Shown here piece after piece: positions 1-11,139 of a DNA stretch of 64,000 bases. Source of the DNA: Magnetospirillum sp. (lineage in GTDB: Bacteria; Pseudomonadota; Alphaproteobacteria; CACIAM-22H2); assembly GCA_027532905.1 (NCBI GenBank), contig JAPZUA010000007.1, positions 62,001 through 126,000 on the forward strand, written 5' to 3'. The first letter of the stretch is position 1, and every line of letters starts with the position of its first letter. The position numbers were made by a program, and so were the translations under genes. A model generated the notes under the pieces. The model was not told the DNA's origin. It saw only the letters and a list, made by a program, of their open reading frames with translations, and made no database searches.

Positions 1-321
1 GCCCGCGTGTCCGACGGCAGCCTCGTCGTGCGCGTGACCGACACCGGCATCGGCATGCGCCCGCAAGACATCCCCACCGCCCTGCAGCCGTTCCGCCAGG
101 TCGAAAGCAGCTTGAGCCGCAAACATGAAGGAACCGGTCTTGGCCTGCCGCTGACCAAAGCCATCGTCGAGATGCATGGCGGCACGCTCGCGATCGCCTC
201 CATTCCGGGCAAGGGCACGACCGTGTCCTTCACGATCCCGACCGAGCGCGTGATCGATCCGCAGGGGCTCACGGATTCGATGCTGACCGAGGCCATCCAC
301 GCGGCGCGCGGCCCTTTGTAG
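1..321 (+). CDS. Sensor histidine kinase, C-terminal ATPase fragment (5' end outside window)
   Basis: The frame is open from the first base, so only the last 106 residues of a larger protein are present. Visible are the catalytic ATP-binding motifs of a HATPase_c domain: the G1 box VTDTGIGM near residue 14, an F-box-like FRQVESSLSR near residue 32, and the G2 box GTGLGL near residue 46. The fold closes with the usual KGTTVSFTIP strand, followed by a short tail. Such kinases autophosphorylate a histidine in the missing N-terminal part and pass the phosphate to a response regulator. The sensory input cannot be seen. The gene ends 74 nt before trpD on the same strand. Confidence 0.9.
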   Translation, partial: ARVSDGSLVVRVTDTGIGMRPQDIPTALQPFRQVESSLSRKHEGTGLGLPLTKAIVEMHGGTLAIASIPGKGTTVSFTIPTERVIDPQGLTDSMLTEAIHAARGPL

Positions 322-344
322 GGGCATGAAGTTGCTGCTATAAG
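316..344 (+). promoter_or_regulatory. Candidate sigma70-type promoter for the trpD operon
   Basis: TTGTAG at 316-321 and TATAAG at 339-344 are separated by 17 nt. The -10 matches the consensus at 5 of 6 positions and the -35 at 3 of 6. The -35 overlaps the stop codon of the kinase gene. A start near 351 would leave a leader of about 45 nt before trpD. This is a sequence match only. Confidence 0.45.
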
Positions 345-395
345 CGCCGGATCGATTTTCCAAGGGCGCACCAAGAACGGGCGGGAGACAGCCGA

Positions 396-1430
396 ATGCC
401 GGGCGACATGACGCAACTCAAAGCGCTGATCGCGCGTGTGGCCGACGGCCATGCGCTGACCGAAAGCGAAGCCGGCGACGCGTTCGAAATCGTCATGTCG
501 GGCAATGCGACACCCGCCCAGATGGGCGCTTTTCTGATGGCGCTGCGCTTGCGCGGCGAAACCGTCGACGAGATCGCGGCGGCCGCGCGCACGATGCGCG
601 CCAAAGCCCTCAAGGTCGTCGCCCCCGAAGGTGCGGTCGAAGCGGTGGGCACGGGCGGCGACGCCTCGGGCTCGTTCAACATTTCGACGGCCGCCTCGTT
701 CGTGCTCGCGGGCTGCGGCCAGAAGGTCGCCAAACACGGCAACCGCGCGTTCACGTCCAAATCGGGTGCGGCCGATGTGCTGACAGCCCTCGGCGTCAAT
801 ATCGAGTGCGATCTGAAGCTCGTCGAATACGCGATCTCGAAAGCGGGTGTGGGCTTCATGATGGCGCCGCGCCACCATTCGGCCACGCGCCACGTCGCGG
901 GCGTGCGCGTCGAAATGGGCACGCGCACGATCTTCAATCTGCTGGGGCCGTTGTCGAATCCGGCCGGGGTCAAGCGCCAGCTCGTCGGCGTGTTCGCGCG
1001 CAAATGGGTCGCCCCGCTTGCGCATACACTCGGCCGCCTCGGCTCGGAGCGCGCCTGGGTCGTGCACGGCTCGGACGGGCTCGATGAAATCACCACGACC
1101 GGCCCCACCCATGTGGCCGAATTCAAAGACGGTGCGGTGCGCGAATTCGAAGTTAGCCCCGAACAAGCGGGCCTGCCGCTTGCCAAGGCCGCCGACCTCA
1201 AAGGCGGCACGCCGGCCGAAAACGCCGCGACAATGCGCGCCCTTTTGGGCGGGGCCAAAGGCCCGATACGCGACGTCGTGCTGCTGAACGCGGCCGCCGT
1301 ACTCGTGATTGCCGATGCCGCCGCCGATCTGCGCGAAGGTGTGGCCCAAGCAGCCTCCGCGATCGACAGCGGCAAAGCGCTCGCCGCCCTCGACGCACTC
1401 GTCGACATCACCAATCGGTCCGGCGCATGA
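396..1430 (+). CDS. trpD: Anthranilate phosphoribosyltransferase
   Basis: Cytoplasmic enzyme of tryptophan synthesis that joins anthranilate and PRPP to give phosphoribosylanthranilate. At 344 residues it has the usual length. The PRPP-binding GTGGDA loop is at residues 85-90, followed by FNISTAA, and KHGNRA starts at about residue 113. The anthranilate-site motif PRHHSATRH is also present. The ATG at 396 is preceded by GGGAGA at 383-388, which favours it over the ATG at 408. The gene heads an operon with trpC, moaC and moeA and overlaps trpC by 4 nt (ATGA). No trpE or trpG lies directly upstream, where a kinase gene is found instead. Confidence 0.97.
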   Translation: MPGDMTQLKALIARVADGHALTESEAGDAFEIVMSGNATPAQMGAFLMALRLRGETVDEIAAAARTMRAKALKVVAPEGAVEAVGTGGDASGSFNISTAASFVLAGCGQKVAKHGNRAFTSKSGAADVLTALGVNIECDLKLVEYAISKAGVGFMMAPRHHSATRHVAGVRVEMGTRTIFNLLGPLSNPAGVKRQLVGVFARKWVAPLAHTLGRLGSERAWVVHGSDGLDEITTTGPTHVAEFKDGAVREFEVSPEQAGLPLAKAADLKGGTPAENAATMRALLGGAKGPIRDVVLLNAAAVLVIADAAADLREGVAQAASAIDSGKALAALDALVDITNRSGA

Positions 1431-2250
1431 GCGACGTTCTTTCCCGCATCCTTGCCGACAAGCGCGTCGAAGTCGCAGCACGCCGGGCGGCCGTGCCCGA
1501 AGAAGCGCTTGCCGCAAAACTTCCGCACGCACCCAGAGTGCGCGGCTTTGCCAAGAGCTTGCGCAAGCGTGCACAAGCGGGCGACGTGGCGCTGATCGCC
1601 GAGATCAAAAAAGCCTCGCCCTCCAAGGGTCTCATCCGCGCCGATTTCGATCCGGCACGCTTGGCCGAGGCCTATCGCAATGGCGGGGCCACGTGCCTCT
1701 CCGTGCTGACCGACGAAGCCTATTTCCAGGGCAGAGATGCGTATCTCCAACAGGCACACGCGGCCGTCGCCTTGCCGACCTTACGCAAAGATTTTGTCGT
1801 CGATGGCTACCAGCTGCGCGAAACGCGTGCGCTCGGGGCCGATTGCGCGCTGCTGATTCTCGCTGCCCTCGACGATTGCCAGGCGCAGGATCTGTGCGAG
1901 ACGGCGCTCGATCTCGGGCTCGACGTGCTTGCCGAAGTGCACGATGCGGCCGAAATGGCGCGCGCCCTCACGTTGCCCAAGGGGGCGGCAAACGGGGCCG
2001 AGACGCTGATCGGCGTCAACAACCGCAATCTCAAGACGCTTGCCGTCGATCTTGCGACGTTCGAGGCCCTCGCCCCGCTCGTCCCGCGCGACCGGCTGCT
2101 CGTCGCCGAGAGCGGTATTCGCAATCCGGGCGATATCGCGCGGCTTGAAGCGGCAGGTGCTGCCGCCTTCCTCGTCGGCGAAAGCCTGATGCTGCAGACG
2201 GACGTGGAAGCCGCCACGCGCAGCCTGCTCGCCCGCGCCCAGGTCTCGGC

Positions 2251-2254
<4 letters not shown>
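1427..2254 (+). CDS. trpC: Indole-3-glycerol phosphate synthase
   Basis: Converts carboxyphenylamino-deoxyribulose phosphate to indole-3-glycerol phosphate in tryptophan synthesis. It is a 275-residue monofunctional TIM barrel. The substrate-binding motif [11 protein letters not shown] lies near residue 65, with GVNNRNLKT and VAESGI in the later strands, all typical of the family. TrpF is not fused. The start overlaps the trpD stop as ATGA and the stop overlaps the moaC start as ATGA, so translational coupling is likely. Confidence 0.97.
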
Positions 2255-2729
<475 letters not shown>

Positions 2730-2730
<1 letters not shown>

Positions 2731-3938
2731 TGCTGGCGGTCGCGGAAGCCCAAGCGCGCATTCTGGCGGCCCTCGGCCCCGTGGGTGCCGAGACCGTATC
2801 GCTGGCGCAAAGTGCGGGCCGCACATTGGCGGTCGATCTCGTCGCCAAACTCACGCAGCCGCCCGCCGCCGTTTCGGCCATGGACGGCTATGCCGTGCGC
2901 GCAGCCGACATCACGAATGCACCCGCAAGCTTGCGCCAGATCGGCACCGCACCGGCCGGGCATCCATTTCCAGGCCGCATTGGCCAAGGCGAATGCGTGC
3001 GCATCTTCACGGGTGCGATCGTGCCTGAGGGGGCGGATACGATCCTCATCCAGGAAAACGCCGAAGCCGACGGCGACCGGATCCGCGCCAAACAGAGCGA
3101 GCCCGTCGGGCGCTTCGTGCGGCCGGCCGGGCTCGATTTCAAGCGCGGCCAGAATCTGCTTCCCGCCGGCACCGTGTTGGGACCGCGCCAGATCGGCCTT
3201 GCGGCCGCCACGAACCATGCCTGGCTTGAAGTGCGGCGACGGCCGCGCGTTGCAATCCTCGCCACCGGCGACGAAATCGTGCTGCCCGGCACGGAGCCCC
3301 TGCCCGGCCAGATCGTCTCGTCGAACAGTGCGGCCCTTGCCGCCTTCGTCGAACAGGCGGGCGGGATTGCAAGCGTGCTGCCGATCGCACCCGACACAAC
3401 CGAAGCCTTGCAAGCGTTGGCCGCAGGTGCGCGCGGGGCCGATCTGTTGGTCACGACCGGCGGGGCTTCCGTCGGCGACCACGATCTCGTGCGTGCGGCC
3501 TTGGGCCAAAGCGGGCTTGCCCTCGATTTCTGGCAAATCGCGATGCGCCCCGGCAAACCGCTGATGTTCGGGCGCTATGGCGACGTGCCGATGCTGGGCT
3601 TGCCCGGCAATCCGGTGTCGTCGCTCGTGTGCGCCGTTTTGTTCCTGGGACCGATCCTCGCGACGATGCTGGGCCGGGCCAATCCGCTACCCAAACGGCG
3701 GCGCGCCATCCTCGGCTGCGATCTTGCGGCCAACGACATGCGCGAAGACTATCTGCGCGCCAAGATTGCCGCAGACGAAAACGGCAACCTCGTTGCAACC
3801 CCGTTCGCGCGCCAGGACAGTTCGATGCTGGCCCTGCTCGCGACCGCCGACGGGCTCGTTGTGCGGCCCCCTCATGCGCCTGCGGCCAAGCAAGGCGACA
3901 GCGTGCAATTCGTGGAACTCGCCCCCGTCTGTGGATAA
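2730..3938 (+). CDS. moeA: Molybdopterin molybdenumtransferase
   Basis: MoeA inserts molybdate into adenylylated molybdopterin. The frame stays open well upstream inside moaC, but the natural start is the ATG at 2730 in a TGATG overlap with the moaC stop, giving 402 residues, the usual size. An AMDGYAV-type segment lies near residue 50. The central MoCF-binding domain has TTGGASVGDHD, followed by GLPGNPVSS, both hallmarks of the family. It is the last gene of the trpDC-moaC-moeA operon. The lexA promoter begins 4 nt after its stop codon. Confidence 0.96.
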
Positions 3939-3941
3939 AGC

Positions 3942-3970
3942 TTGACGATAGGCTCGAACCAAACTAGAAC
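3942..3970 (+). promoter_or_regulatory. lexA promoter overlapping an SOS (LexA) box
   Basis: TTGACG at 3942-3947 and TAGAAC at 3965-3970 are separated by exactly 17 nt. Inside lies GAAC (3956-3959), seven bases, GAAC (3967-3970), the direct-repeat LexA operator known for alphaproteobacteria. The second half-site is the -10 element itself, so LexA bound there should exclude RNA polymerase. A further TTC after AG makes GAACAGTTC at 3967-3975. The leader to lexA would be about 140 nt. The promoter and box are direct sequence matches; the autoregulation is inferred from the family. Confidence 0.8.
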
Positions 3971-4117
3971 AGTTCGTGACTGTTGCGGCTTCGTTTACGG
4001 GATGTTGTGGATACCGCCCCTAAGAGCGCCTAGCGCTTGCGGTTCTGCCCAAAAACCAGCCGCAGCTGCAATCCGGTGCCGCACGCACGTGCGCGCCAAA
4101 AAAACAGGTGTTGCCCC

Positions 4118-4867
4118 ATGTTGACCCGCAAACAATACGAGCTGCTGCTGCTCATCAACCAGCGCTTGGCCGATGTCGGCGTGCCGCCGTCGTTCGACGA
4201 GATGAAAGACGCGCTCGGCCTCAAATCCAAATCAGGCATCCACCGCCTGATTACGGGCCTCGAGGAGCGCGGTTTCATCCGTCGCCTGCCGCATCGCGCG
4301 CGCGCGCTTGAAGTCGTACGTCTGCCGGACAATCTGCAAGCCCAGGGCCTAAAGCCCGCCTCGGGCCCGGCTTTGGTCGCCAATCCGGGCGGTCCGGGCG
4401 GCGAAACCGCGCGCGGCTTCCGCCCGCAAGTCGTCAAGAACGAGTTCCGCACGGCGCACACACTTGCTCCGGTCGGCGTCGAAGTCGTCAAGCTGCCGCT
4501 CTACGGCCGCATTGCCGCAGGTCTGCCGATCGAGGCGATGCGCGACAATTCCAACACGGTCGACGTGCCGCCGCAGATGCTGAGCCGCGGCGAGCATTTC
4601 GCCCTCGAAGTCGCCGGCGATTCGATGGTCGAGGCCGGCATTCTCGACGGCGACACGGTGCTGATCCAGAAGGTCGATACGGCCGACAACGGCCAGATCG
4701 TCGTGGCGCTGATCGACGAGCAGGAAGTCACGCTGAAGCGCTTCCGCCGCCGCGGCGCGTCCATCGCGCTCGAGCCCGCCAACAAAGCCTACGAGACGCG
4801 CATCTTTGGCCCCGACCGCGTGCGCGTGCAGGGCAAGCTCGTCGGCCTAATGCGCCGCTTCCACTGA
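4118..4867 (+). CDS. lexA: LexA repressor
   Basis: SOS-response repressor and self-cleaving serine protease. An N-terminal winged helix-turn-helix (residues 1-65, starting [10 protein letters not shown]) binds DNA. The C-terminal S24 domain has cleavage site Ala134-Gly135 (RIAAGLP), catalytic Ser169 (GDSMVEAG) and Lys207 (VTLKRF). A spacing of 34 residues from cleavage site to serine matches E. coli LexA. The linker (residues 70-125) is long and Gly/Pro-rich, so the protein has 249 residues against 202 in E. coli. The ATG at 4118 follows AGGTG at 4106-4110; the frame opens further upstream but without conserved sequence. The gene is convergent with comEC, 7 nt apart. Confidence 0.97.
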   Translation: MLTRKQYELLLLINQRLADVGVPPSFDEMKDALGLKSKSGIHRLITGLEERGFIRRLPHRARALEVVRLPDNLQAQGLKPASGPALVANPGGPGGETARGFRPQVVKNEFRTAHTLAPVGVEVVKLPLYGRIAAGLPIEAMRDNSNTVDVPPQMLSRGEHFALEVAGDSMVEAGILDGDTVLIQKVDTADNGQIVVALIDEQEVTLKRFRRRGASIALEPANKAYETRIFGPDRVRVQGKLVGLMRRFH

Positions 4868-4874
4868 CCTCGAA

Positions 4875-7055
4875 CTAGAATCCCGCCGCGTCCGGGCTTG
4901 CACCAGGCACGGCGGGAACGAGCCTCGGCTGCGTGGTGTCTCGGGCGGGCGGGACCCACGGCCGATCGCCGCGTGCGGCCCGCACGGTTTCAATGCGGAT
5001 TCCGTTCGCCTCGATCCAAATCGCGTGGGCCCCGTCGCGCAGCAGATCGGCCCGGTCGATCGTCTGCCCCGCCGCCGCCCGACACACCGCAAACAGATTG
5101 ACGGTCGCGATCACCAAATCGCGATCCCGGCACGCCACCGGCAGCACCCGCGCCTGGCGCACGATCGCCACACTCGTCCCATTGACGCGATAGACGCAGT
5201 CGCTGGGCCGGCATTCGAGCCGGCCGTCGGCGTTGGTGCCGTTGCGCGGCCAGCTTTCGGCTTCTTCGAGCCCGTCGCGCCGCAGCCAGGTGTCGCGCGC
5301 AAAACGGTCGCCGCGCGGCACCGAAAGCGTGAGCCGCCCGTCGGCGTCGCGCACGGCCATCAACCGCCCGTCGCCCGACACGAGAATGTCGGGCGGCACC
5401 ATCGTCGCGAGCCCAGCCAAACCGACCGCGATCGGTACCGCACCGCCAAGGCGCCACACACTGCGCCACAGGCACAACCACACGAGCCCCACCGACACGG
5501 CAACAAGACCCCAAACCGGCATGGCCGGAAGCAAGGCGACCGCCCCATCGAGCCCCGCGACCCATTTGGCGATAGCGAGCAACCCGTCCACCCCCCGACC
5601 GAGCGGCACCAGCGCCAACGCCTCGAGGCCGAACGGCAGCAAGAGGCCGGCCGCCAGCGCCCACGGCATTACCCAAAGGCCGGTGAGCGGCACCGCCAGC
5701 AAATTGGCGAGCAGCCCGAACACGGTGAAGCGATTGAAATGGTAGAGTGCGAACGGGGCACTCGCCATGCCTGCCACCAGCGACGTCATCACGGTGCCCG
5801 CGAGCCATACCAGCGCTTTCGCACCCCAGCCCCCATTGGCACGTGCGCGCGCAAAAGGCGCGCGCGCTGCCTCCCATGCCGCGACCAACGCCGTCACGGC
5901 CGCAAACGACATCTGGAAACTCGCCGAGACGAGCGCTTCGGGCATGACCAGCAGAATGAGCCCGGCCGCCCACGCGACGAGCCGCAGCGTGATCGCCTGG
6001 CGGTCGATCAAAATCGCCGCCAACACCACGCTCGTCATCAGCCACGAGCGCTGCGTAGGTACGCTCTGCACGGCAAACGCCGCGTAGAAGCTGATCGCGA
6101 GGAAGGCCGCAACGGCGGCGATCTTTTTAGTGTTCCAATAGAGGGCGGCGCGCGGCACCAGTGCCAACCCAAGCCGCACGGCAAAGAAAACAATGCCCGC
6201 GACCATGCCGATATGCAGCCCCGAGATCGACAGAATGTGCTGGAGCCCTGAATCGCGGAACGCCGCGAGCGCATCGGCCGACACGGCCCCCTGCTCGCCC
6301 GCGATCAGGGCGATCGCGATCGCCCCCGCTGGATCGGGCAGCACCGCGCGGATGCGCGCGACGACATTTGCGCGCAGCGCATTCATCGCCAAGCGCCAGT
6401 CGGAGATCTCGCCGCGCGCGATGAGCTCGGCCGCCCCTCGCGCACTGCCCACACCGCCAAGCTGGTCGAACCAAGCTTGGCGTGCGAAATCAAAAGCGCC
6501 CGGTGCACTCGGGCCCGGCGGGGGCAGCAACGACACGCGCGCGAGGCGGATTTCGTCGCCCGGCCGCAGGTCGCCGACATTGTCGAGGCGCACGCGGATG
6601 CGTTCGGGCGTTTGCGACGGCGGGAGCCCCGCGATCGCAAGCCGGTCGAGCAGGATGCGCTCGCCCTCGGCACGCGCTTCGATCGCCACGATGCGGCCCG
6701 TAACCGATACGGAAGCCAACCGTCGCTCGAGCACTGGGGCTGCCACATCGTGGCTGCGCCAATGCGCGACAGTAAAGCCAAGCGAAATCGCCGCCAACGC
6801 AACCGCTGCCACAAACACGCTGCCGATACTGCGGCCCAGGGCGGCAAACACGATCGCCACCGCCAGGAAAGTCGGCGCGATCCAAGCCTCGGGCTCGCGA
6901 TCAAGTGCGAAATAAAGGGCAATGCCGGTGCCCAGCAGCACCGGCAGCCACAAAGCCAACTGCGGCCGCTCGCTCTCGAGCGTACGAAGCCAGAACTCTT
7001 GCCCGGTCGGCCATCGGCGTACGTCATCTGCCGATGCTGCCTGCGGCCTGTGCAT
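4875..7055 (-). CDS. comEC: ComEC/Rec2 family competence protein
   Basis: Predicted inner-membrane channel for single-stranded DNA uptake during transformation. The protein has 726 residues. It has an N-terminal membrane pair with an OB-like soluble part (DUF4131, about residues 35-210). A competence domain with many membrane helices follows, including HILSISGLHIGMVAG, the family signature. The C-terminal 150 residues are soluble and show no HxHxDH metal motif, so the metallo-beta-lactamase domain appears absent or degenerate. The frame extends to 7157, but that would overlap gltX, so the ATG at 7055 is preferred. No other competence genes are nearby. The lexA-comEC-gltX neighbourhood is known from related genomes. 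Confidence 0.9.
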   Translation of the reverse strand: MHRPQAASADDVRRWPTGQEFWLRTLESERPQLALWLPVLLGTGIALYFALDREPEAWIAPTFLAVAIVFAALGRSIGSVFVAAVALAAISLGFTVAHWRSHDVAAPVLERRLASVSVTGRIVAIEARAEGERILLDRLAIAGLPPSQTPERIRVRLDNVGDLRPGDEIRLARVSLLPPPGPSAPGAFDFARQAWFDQLGGVGSARGAAELIARGEISDWRLAMNALRANVVARIRAVLPDPAGAIAIALIAGEQGAVSADALAAFRDSGLQHILSISGLHIGMVAGIVFFAVRLGLALVPRAALYWNTKKIAAVAAFLAISFYAAFAVQSVPTQRSWLMTSVVLAAILIDRQAITLRLVAWAAGLILLVMPEALVSASFQMSFAAVTALVAAWEAARAPFARARANGGWGAKALVWLAGTVMTSLVAGMASAPFALYHFNRFTVFGLLANLLAVPLTGLWVMPWALAAGLLLPFGLEALALVPLGRGVDGLLAIAKWVAGLDGAVALLPAMPVWGLVAVSVGLVWLCLWRSVWRLGGAVPIAVGLAGLATMVPPDILVSGDGRLMAVRDADGRLTLSVPRGDRFARDTWLRRDGLEEAESWPRNGTNADGRLECRPSDCVYRVNGTSVAIVRQARVLPVACRDRDLVIATVNLFAVCRAAAGQTIDRADLLRDGAHAIWIEANGIRIETVRAARGDRPWVPPARDTTQPRLVPAVPGASPDAAGF

Positions 7056-7087
7056 CCTGGCGGCCCCATGATAGGAGAAGCACGCGG

Positions 7088-7115
7088 TTGAGCCGCAGCA
7101 CCTCTCACCTATAGA
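7088..7115 (+). promoter_or_regulatory. Candidate gltX promoter
   Basis: TTGAGC at 7088-7093 and TATAGA at 7110-7115, with a 16-nt spacer, lie in the 77-nt gap between the divergent comEC and gltX. Each hexamer matches the consensus at 4 of 6 positions. A start near 7122 would give a very short gltX leader. Confidence 0.4.
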
Positions 7116-7132
7116 TGTAGCCTGATTTTGCC

Positions 7133-8566
7133 ATGACAAACAACGCCGCCGCGCCAATCGTCTGCCGCTTCGCCCCCTCGCCGACCGGCTATCTGCATAT
7201 CGGCGGGGCCCGCACGGCCCTGTTCAACTGGCTCTACGCCAAACATGTCGGCGGCAAATTCCTGCTGCGCATCGAGGACACCGACCGCGCGCGCTCCACG
7301 CCCGAGGCGACCGAAGCGATTCTGAACGGCCTCAAATGGCTCGGCCTCGACTGGGACGGAGACGTTGTGTTCCAGTTCGCGCGCATGGACCGGCACGCGG
7401 CCGTGGCGCACGAGCTGATGGCCAAAGGCGGGGCCTATTTCTGCTATGCGAGCCCGCAAGAGCTCGACGAGATGCGCAGTGCCCAGAAAGCAGCCGGCAA
7501 GCCGATCCGCTACGACGGGCGCTGGCGCGACCGCGATCCCAAAGACGCCCCCGCCGGCGTGAAGCCGGTTGTGCGCCTCAAAGCACGCCAGGACGGCGAA
7601 TCCGTGATCCGCGACCGCGTGCAAGGCGACGTCGTGGTGCGCAACGAACAGCTCGACGACATGATCCTGCTGCGCGCCGACGGCACGCCCACCTACATGC
7701 TGTCGGTCGTCGTCGACGATTACGACATGGGGGTCACGCACATCGTGCGCGGCGACGACCATCTCAACAATGCGGCGCGCCAGATGCAACTCATCGAGCG
7801 GCTCGGGTGGCCGACGCCGGTCTACGCGCATATCCCCCTGATCCACGGCCCCGACGGCGCCAAGCTCTCCAAGCGCCATGGCGCCTTGGCGGTCGAAGCC
7901 TATCGCGACATGGGCTATCTGCCCGAGGCAATGCGCAACTATCTGCTGCGCCTCGGCTGGGGCCATGGCGATGCCGAGATCGTCGATACCGCCCAGGCGA
8001 TCGAATGGTTCGATCTCGACGGCATTGGCCGCAGCCCCGCGCGTTTCGATTTCAAGAAGCTCGACAGCGTGAACGGCCATTACATGCGCGAGGCGAGCGA
8101 CGCGCATTTGCTGGCGTCCGCAACGCTGCTCATCGAAGCGGCGGCGGCAACCAAGATCGACGAACTGGCGCAAACGCGTCTGCTCGCCGGCATGGCCGGA
8201 CTCAAGGCACGCGCCAAGACCCTGCTCGAACTTGCCAAGGCTGCGACCTTCTATGTCCAGGCCCGGCCATTGGCGCTCGATACGGCTGCGCAGAAACTGT
8301 TGGCGGGCGAAGGCCTCGCGCATCTGCGCGCAGGCCGCGCGGTGCTCGCGGCAGCCGAAGACTGGACCGCCACCGCCCTCGAAGCGGCCTTCCGGACGGC
8401 AAGCGAAACCAGCGGCGTCAAACTCGGCACGCTGGCCCAGCCCTTGCGCGCGGCCCTGTCGGGCCAGGGTACATCGCCACCGATTTTCGAGGTTATGACG
8501 ATTTTGGGTCGGGCGGAGACGCTTGGCCGCATCGACGATGCGCTCCAGGCCGCACCGCCCGCCTGA
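7133..8566 (+). CDS. gltX: Glutamate--tRNA ligase
   Basis: Class I aminoacyl-tRNA synthetase that charges tRNA-Glu, and possibly tRNA-Gln in bacteria that use the amidotransferase route. It has 477 residues. The HIGH motif appears as LHIG at residues 21-24 after APSPTGY. The KMSKS loop appears as KLSKR at residues 244-248. The C-terminal helical anticodon-binding part is complete. The gene is divergent from comEC and lies 82 nt before gltA on the same strand. Confidence 0.98.
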   Translation: MTNNAAAPIVCRFAPSPTGYLHIGGARTALFNWLYAKHVGGKFLLRIEDTDRARSTPEATEAILNGLKWLGLDWDGDVVFQFARMDRHAAVAHELMAKGGAYFCYASPQELDEMRSAQKAAGKPIRYDGRWRDRDPKDAPAGVKPVVRLKARQDGESVIRDRVQGDVVVRNEQLDDMILLRADGTPTYMLSVVVDDYDMGVTHIVRGDDHLNNAARQMQLIERLGWPTPVYAHIPLIHGPDGAKLSKRHGALAVEAYRDMGYLPEAMRNYLLRLGWGHGDAEIVDTAQAIEWFDLDGIGRSPARFDFKKLDSVNGHYMREASDAHLLASATLLIEAAAATKIDELAQTRLLAGMAGLKARAKTLLELAKAATFYVQARPLALDTAAQKLLAGEGLAHLRAGRAVLAAAEDWTATALEAAFRTASETSGVKLGTLAQPLRAALSGQGTSPPIFEVMTILGRAETLGRIDDALQAAPPA

Positions 8567-8582
8567 ATTCACCAGTCACGAC

Positions 8583-8611
8583 TTGCCAAAAGCCGAGCAC
8601 TAGGCTCCAAT
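8583..8611 (+). promoter_or_regulatory. Weak candidate gltA promoter
   Basis: TTGCCA at 8583-8588 and TCCAAT at 8606-8611 have a 17-nt spacer, and each matches the consensus at 4 of 6 positions. They lie in the 82-nt gap between gltX and gltA. This is suggestive only; read-through from gltX is also possible. Confidence 0.3.
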
Positions 8612-8648
8612 ACTGCACCTGCGAACAAATCAAAAAGAGAGCCGCCGC

Positions 8649-9947
<1,299 letters not shown>

Positions 9948-9980
9948 CGGCGGCCGAAGAAGCGGGCGAGGAAGCGGGTC

Positions 9981-10181
9981 ATGGCCAAACGCGGCACGGG
10001 GCAGATGCGCACGACGACGCAATATCCAAGCGTTGCGCGTGCCGTCCCGCCTGCCCTGCTCGGCCGCCGCCGCCTGCCGCCCGCCGTCAACGACAACCGC
10101 CCGTCTTTCTGGCGCTTGATGCGCTTAGCCGTCGGCCCCGTCGCGATCGTCGCCCTTATCGCCGCGATCTGGTGGGGTTGA
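9981..10181 (+). CDS. Small single-span membrane protein, unknown function
   Basis: A 66-residue protein with a basic N-terminal half rich in Arg and Pro and one hydrophobic segment at about residues 47-64 (VGPVAIVALIAAIWW). The ATG at 9981 is preceded by GAGGAAG at 9968-9974, a reasonable ribosome-binding site. It lies 33 nt after gltA on the same strand, so it may share the gltA transcript. The basic-then-hydrophobic pattern suggests a C-terminal anchor with the basic end in the cytoplasm. I do not recognise a family. It is convergent with the next gene, 4 nt away. Confidence 0.6.
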   Translation: MAKRGTGQMRTTTQYPSVARAVPPALLGRRRLPPAVNDNRPSFWRLMRLAVGPVAIVALIAAIWWG

Positions 10182-10185
10182 AGCG

Positions 10186-11139
10186 CTAGCCGCCTGCCGC
10201 ATCAAGCGTGCGTGCGGCGGCGACGGCGAGGCGGTATTTGGTCGCGGTTGCGGTGAGTTCGCGATACCAGTCGACCAAATCGCCCCACGGGTCGTTGACC
10301 TTCGCAAGGCCGGAGATGAAGGCCACGACCGTGCCGATCTGCGCCTCGCCTGCAACGACGAACCAGCCGCCGACCGCAAGCACGCAAGCCGTGCCGGCAT
10401 GGTGCAAAAGGTTCATCAGGAAGTTCATCGAGAATTTAAGCTGGTAGATGCCCATGTTCAGCGCAAAGGCGTGTGCTATGCGCGCATCCTGCGCGGCCGT
10501 GGCGGCGTCGGCATCCGTCGGCCCGTCGGCGATGGTGCTGCCGACCGCGCGCAGCGTTTCGATGCGCGCCGCGATGCGCGCATTGATGGCACGCTGCAGC
10601 ATCGGCACGAACACCACCTGCGGCGACAGGGCCGCAAACGCGACCAGCGCCATGGACGGCTGCAGATACAGCATGTAGCCGAACACGCTGGCAAGCAAGC
10701 CGCCTTGCAGCACGGGCTCCGAGACCGCACCGCCGACAAAACCGCCGATGGGTTCGGCCTCCATGAGGATCGCCGAAGCACCAACCCCGCGCGAGGCAGC
10801 GCCGGTGGCACCCGCCGGCAATTGATCGATCAGTCGGCGGAACCGCACGCGCAGGTCGCGCACGGCCGTCTCGCTGATCCAGGCGCGGTAGACGTTGAGC
10901 CCGAGCTTCAGCAAACCCTCGGCAAGCGCCAGCCCGGCATAGGCAACAGCAAGCCACACGATCGCCGCAACCGGACTGCCGGCCACCGCATCGTCGATCA
11001 GGCGCCGCTGGATTTCGAGCGGTGCCGTCGAGGCCGCAAACACCGCGACCGACAGCAGCGACAGCGCCGTCTGGTGCCAAACCCCAGTCGACCGCACGAA
11101 ACCCAGCAGCGTCTCGGGCAGTCGATCCGGATCGCGCAC
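10186..11139 (-). CDS. ABC exporter-type membrane domain without ATPase domain
   Basis: A 317-residue integral membrane protein with about six hydrophobic segments (near residues 20-38, 58-78, 135-160, 163-181, 245-262 and 264-280). It has the organisation of a type-1 ABC exporter membrane domain, including an RDLRVRFRRLIDQLP coupling-helix-like stretch near residue 94. It ends at RTLDAAGG, where a fused exporter would enter its nucleotide-binding domain. No Walker A or signature motif follows in any frame, since gltA and the small membrane gene occupy the downstream DNA. The GTG start overlaps the upstream stop as TAGTG, so the two genes are probably co-translated. The partner ATPase, if any, must be elsewhere. 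Confidence 0.7.
   Translation of the reverse strand: MRDPDRLPETLLGFVRSTGVWHQTALSLLSVAVFAASTAPLEIQRRLIDDAVAGSPVAAIVWLAVAYAGLALAEGLLKLGLNVYRAWISETAVRDLRVRFRRLIDQLPAGATGAASRGVGASAILMEAEPIGGFVGGAVSEPVLQGGLLASVFGYMLYLQPSMALVAFAALSPQVVFVPMLQRAINARIAARIETLRAVGSTIADGPTDADAATAAQDARIAHAFALNMGIYQLKFSMNFLMNLLHHAGTACVLAVGGWFVVAGEAQIGTVVAFISGLAKVNDPWGDLVDWYRELTATATKYRLAVAAARTLDAAGG

Noticed and set aside
10186-11139. Frameshifted full-length ABC exporter with its ATPase in another frame
   Set aside because: The DNA after the stop encodes the small membrane gene and gltA on the other strand. No Walker A, signature or Walker B motif is present in any frame.
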